Under the pieces are notes generated by a model that was not told where the DNA came from, made no database searches, and saw nothing but the letters and a program-made list of their open reading frames with translations. Below are positions 6,655-8,397 of a stretch of DNA of 8,397 nucleotides, in pieces; position 1 is the first letter of the stretch; every line of letters begins with the position of its first letter. The position numbers were made by a program, and so were the translations under genes. Source of the stretch: Candidatus Latescibacterota bacterium. Lineage in GTDB: Bacteria; Latescibacterota; UBA2968; UBA8231. The DNA lies in the NCBI GenBank assembly GCA_021295675.1, contig JAGWBY010000155.1, forward strand, positions 1 to 8,397, written 5' to 3'.

Positions 6655-7549
6655 GCGCTCGGCTCCCATAGCCGCGAGCAGCGACTTGGCGACCTTGCAG
6701 ACCATCGTATAGGCCGGGTCGTACACATTCCCCATATCGTATTCCACGCACTGCCAACTCGCTGAGGCCGTAGTCCTCGGTAAGCCAGTTGATCAGTTCG
6801 CTGGTGGCGTGCTGTACACATTGGTCCAAGGGACGCGCATTGCCGACCGCGAGAATGTGCGTGTCGTTTTCAGCGCGGGGCCAGCCGATCTGCTTGCCCT
6901 TGATCACATCTACGCTAAACGTCGTGTCAAAGGAAATTTCCACGCCCGTGCCGACGATCTCGCCGTCGCCTTGGACGGCGTGCCCGTCGCCTAGGTGGAA
7001 GAGCGCCCCCGGAGCCTCGACCGGCAGATAGACGGTCACGCCGGTGACAAAGCCCCGGTAGTCCATGTTGCCGCCGTGGGTCGCAGAGGTCGCCGTGGAA
7101 ATGGCCTGACCGCGCGGCGGGGCCACCCCAAAACAGCCGACCATCGGGTTGAGGGGCAGCACCACGCCCGGCAGAACATCCGGCTGCGTTGTCGTACCGG
7201 CCGCTAGGTCAATCGGCCACCGCAGCGGCTGATCTTCGCGCTTAATCCCGGTCGTAAAACCCGGGTCCAGCACATTGGGCGCGATTGCCCAACCCGTCCA
7301 GCCCCAGTCGCGGTTGGGATAGAGTTTGTCGAAGTGAACCACCAAGGTGTCGCCCGGCTCGGCTCCCTCTATGTAGAAAGGACCCGTCATCGGGTTCCCG
7401 CGCTCAGCGACCCGCTCGCCGTGCTGGTCCTGGCCGCGGGCGTCAACGGTCGTGGTAGAAACCGTATCGCCGGGGGCAATAGCCAGCACGGGCTCGTGCC
7501 AGCCGATGGTATTGTGGTAGTGGGTGGGAGTGAATTCGTGATGAGCCAT
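6649..7549 (-). pseudogene. Acetamidase/formamidase family protein, frameshifted near the C-terminus
   Basis: FmdA/AmdA family (PF03069) amidohydrolase that releases ammonia from short amides such as formamide or acetamide. The first frame (7549 to E264 at 6760-6758) has the family layout: N-terminal GDTV and DARGQD, NPMTGPFYIEGAEPGDTL, WGWTGWAI, PLNPMVGCFGVAP, HGGNMDYRG, LFHLGDGHAVQGDGEIVGTG, then ELINWLTEDYGLSE. The C-terminal segment continues in another frame from 6753 (QCVEYDMGNVYDP to MGAERS, stop 6651-6649). The helix usually between, with an EAYxLL-type core, is missing: about 23 nt, giving about 307 residues when restored. Unrepaired, the first frame reads on across the convergent gene to 6548. 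ATG 7549 has GAGG 4 nt upstream (7557-7554). It lies 62 bp downstream of the unrecognised gene on the same strand. Family assignment is secure; substrate preference is not. Confidence 0.9.
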
Positions 7550-7611
7550 AAGACCTCGCAGAAGATGTGGAGTGCACGGAAAAACTGTTAGCTAAGAGCG
7601 TGCAAAGCTAC

Positions 7612-8397
7612 TCAAATTTCCAAAGCGGAAAAAGGCGACAGAAAGAATGCGGCTAAGTCGCCCCGATCCGCGGCTTGTTCTAACACCTCAATTTCCGTAC
7701 CCAACTCGTCGGCAATCCACACCCGCACGTCCGCATCCTCCACAGTATCTTCCAAGTGCCCGACGAACTGGTCCAACACCTGCCGACGCACGTGAGGACA
7801 CAGCCCACCCGCGTCAAAACATTCAGCGCAAAAGCGCGACACGTGCTCCTTTTTGGCCACTAGTTCGGCGCGCCCCAATGCCAACGCCAAAATGACGCGG
7901 TGCAGCACGCCAGCAAAATCCACATCGACCTGCTCAAGCAAAGCGGCCACTGACGGCTGCGGCAACGAGCGCACAAAGTCCACCTTGCCGGTTAGCTCTT
8001 GCAGCATTTGGCCATCGGCGCGCAGGTCAATGGCGCTAGGACCGGTCCACGTCTCGGGCACGATCTTCACTATAGCTGCGACTTTGGGCTGCAGACCGGG
8101 CCAAAAGCCCAGTTCGGGACAGCCGACCAAGGCGCGAGCTTGCTGACGCATCTCTTCCAAACGCTGGCAGGCGCGCTCCCAGCCCTGCTTGTAGAGCGCG
8201 TCAAACGGGTCGCTGGTCAGCTTGGCGACGGCGGCGTTGAGGTCGCCATCGCTTTCCTCCTCCAGCGCCAAGTCCATGCACGCCAAACCCTGCTCCATGC
8301 CTTGGCGCAACTGGTCGCGGCCAAGAGCGATGCCAGTGCGGTTGCGCTGGGCAAAACCCAACCCGCGGATCCGCAGATAAGCCCGCAGCGAATCCAT
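7612..8397 (-). CDS. Unrecognised protein, C-terminal part (possibly DUF6178-like)
   Basis: An open frame of 261 residues runs from the right edge to TGA 7614-7612. Its first codon is an ATG exactly at the edge, but it is probably internal, so the gene is treated as 5' partial. The protein looks soluble, helical and acidic, with no signal peptide or membrane segment. LRAYLRIRGLGFAQRNRT and a segment LNAAVAKLTSDPFDALYKQGW followed by repeated Arg/Leu heptads remind me of the C-terminal half of DUF6178-type proteins of unknown function; this is recollection, not a search. RFCAECFDAGGLCPH has a CxxCx6CxH spacing that could bind zinc or another metal. Downstream on the same strand is the formamidase, 62 bp away. 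I do not assign a function. Confidence 0.6.
   Translation of the reverse strand: MDSLRAYLRIRGLGFAQRNRTGIALGRDQLRQGMEQGLACMDLALEEESDGDLNAAVAKLTSDPFDALYKQGWERACQRLEEMRQQARALVGCPELGFWPGLQPKVAAIVKIVPETWTGPSAIDLRADGQMLQELTGKVDFVRSLPQPSVAALLEQVDVDFAGVLHRVILALALGRAELVAKKEHVSRFCAECFDAGGLCPHVRRQVLDQFVGHLEDTVEDADVRVWIADELGTEIEVLEQAADRGDLAAFFLSPFSALEI

Noticed and set aside
133..7549. Programmed frameshifting or recoding as the cause of the four frame changes
   Set aside because: No common slippery sequence or structure is seen at the junctions, and expected amino acids are missing at each one, which recoding would not explain.
7550..7611. A terminator or promoter between the unrecognised gene and the formamidase
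   Set aside because: Only a 5-bp TAGCT/AGCTA repeat with a long loop is present, and no convincing -35/-10 pair.

Overview
The window looks like a gene-dense stretch of a high-GC bacterial chromosome, judged by eye, with ATG starts and short gaps. No gap between genes exceeds about 115 bp. The gene mix (hydroxyacid and sugar oxidoreductases, a TIM-barrel sugar isomerase, an acetamidase/formamidase, and an AAA-ATPase-like/PD-(D/E)XK protein) is common in uncultured environmental phyla and metagenome bins. Nothing here fixes the phylum. I see no rRNA, tRNA, CRISPR array, transposase or phage structural gene.

Layout. On the minus strand at the left edge are the first 25 codons of an AAA-ATPase-like (PF09820-type) protein behind a near-perfect Shine-Dalgarno (76 to 2). 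Upstream of it, also on the minus strand, is a D-isomer-specific 2-hydroxyacid dehydrogenase (1057 to 133). A 79-bp divergent spacer with a recognisable minus-strand promoter separates this from a plus-strand run. That run holds a medium-chain dehydrogenase (1137-2142), a xylose-isomerase-like TIM-barrel sugar isomerase/epimerase (2170-2954), polyphosphate kinase 1 (2956-5061) and a GlmU-like nucleotidyltransferase with a left-handed beta-helix (5173-6654). The last gene converges, with a 6-bp overlap, on a minus-strand acetamidase/formamidase (7549 to 6649). Upstream of that lies the C-terminal part of an unrecognised protein (from 8397 to 7612).

The most striking feature is that four of the five full-span metabolic enzymes other than ppk are broken. 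The 2-hydroxyacid dehydrogenase, the medium-chain dehydrogenase, the sugar isomerase and the formamidase each carry one frameshift. In each case the two halves join cleanly if about 14-23 bases are missing. Family motifs flank every break and a short piece of the expected protein is absent. Ppk and the GlmU-like gene are intact. This is either a systematic assembly or consensus defect, which I think more likely because both halves still look well conserved, or recent decay.

The 111-bp spacer between ppk and the nucleotidyltransferase holds two palindromic GTAGGGG...CCCCTAC-type elements. One is nearly perfect and supplies the TAG stop codon of ppk; the other appears degenerate and internally shortened.

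Functionally, the left half suggests oxidation and isomerisation of sugars or hydroxyacids. Ppk handles phosphate and energy storage, and the GlmU-like protein makes or modifies sugar nucleotides. I did not find a convincing new multi-gene system here.
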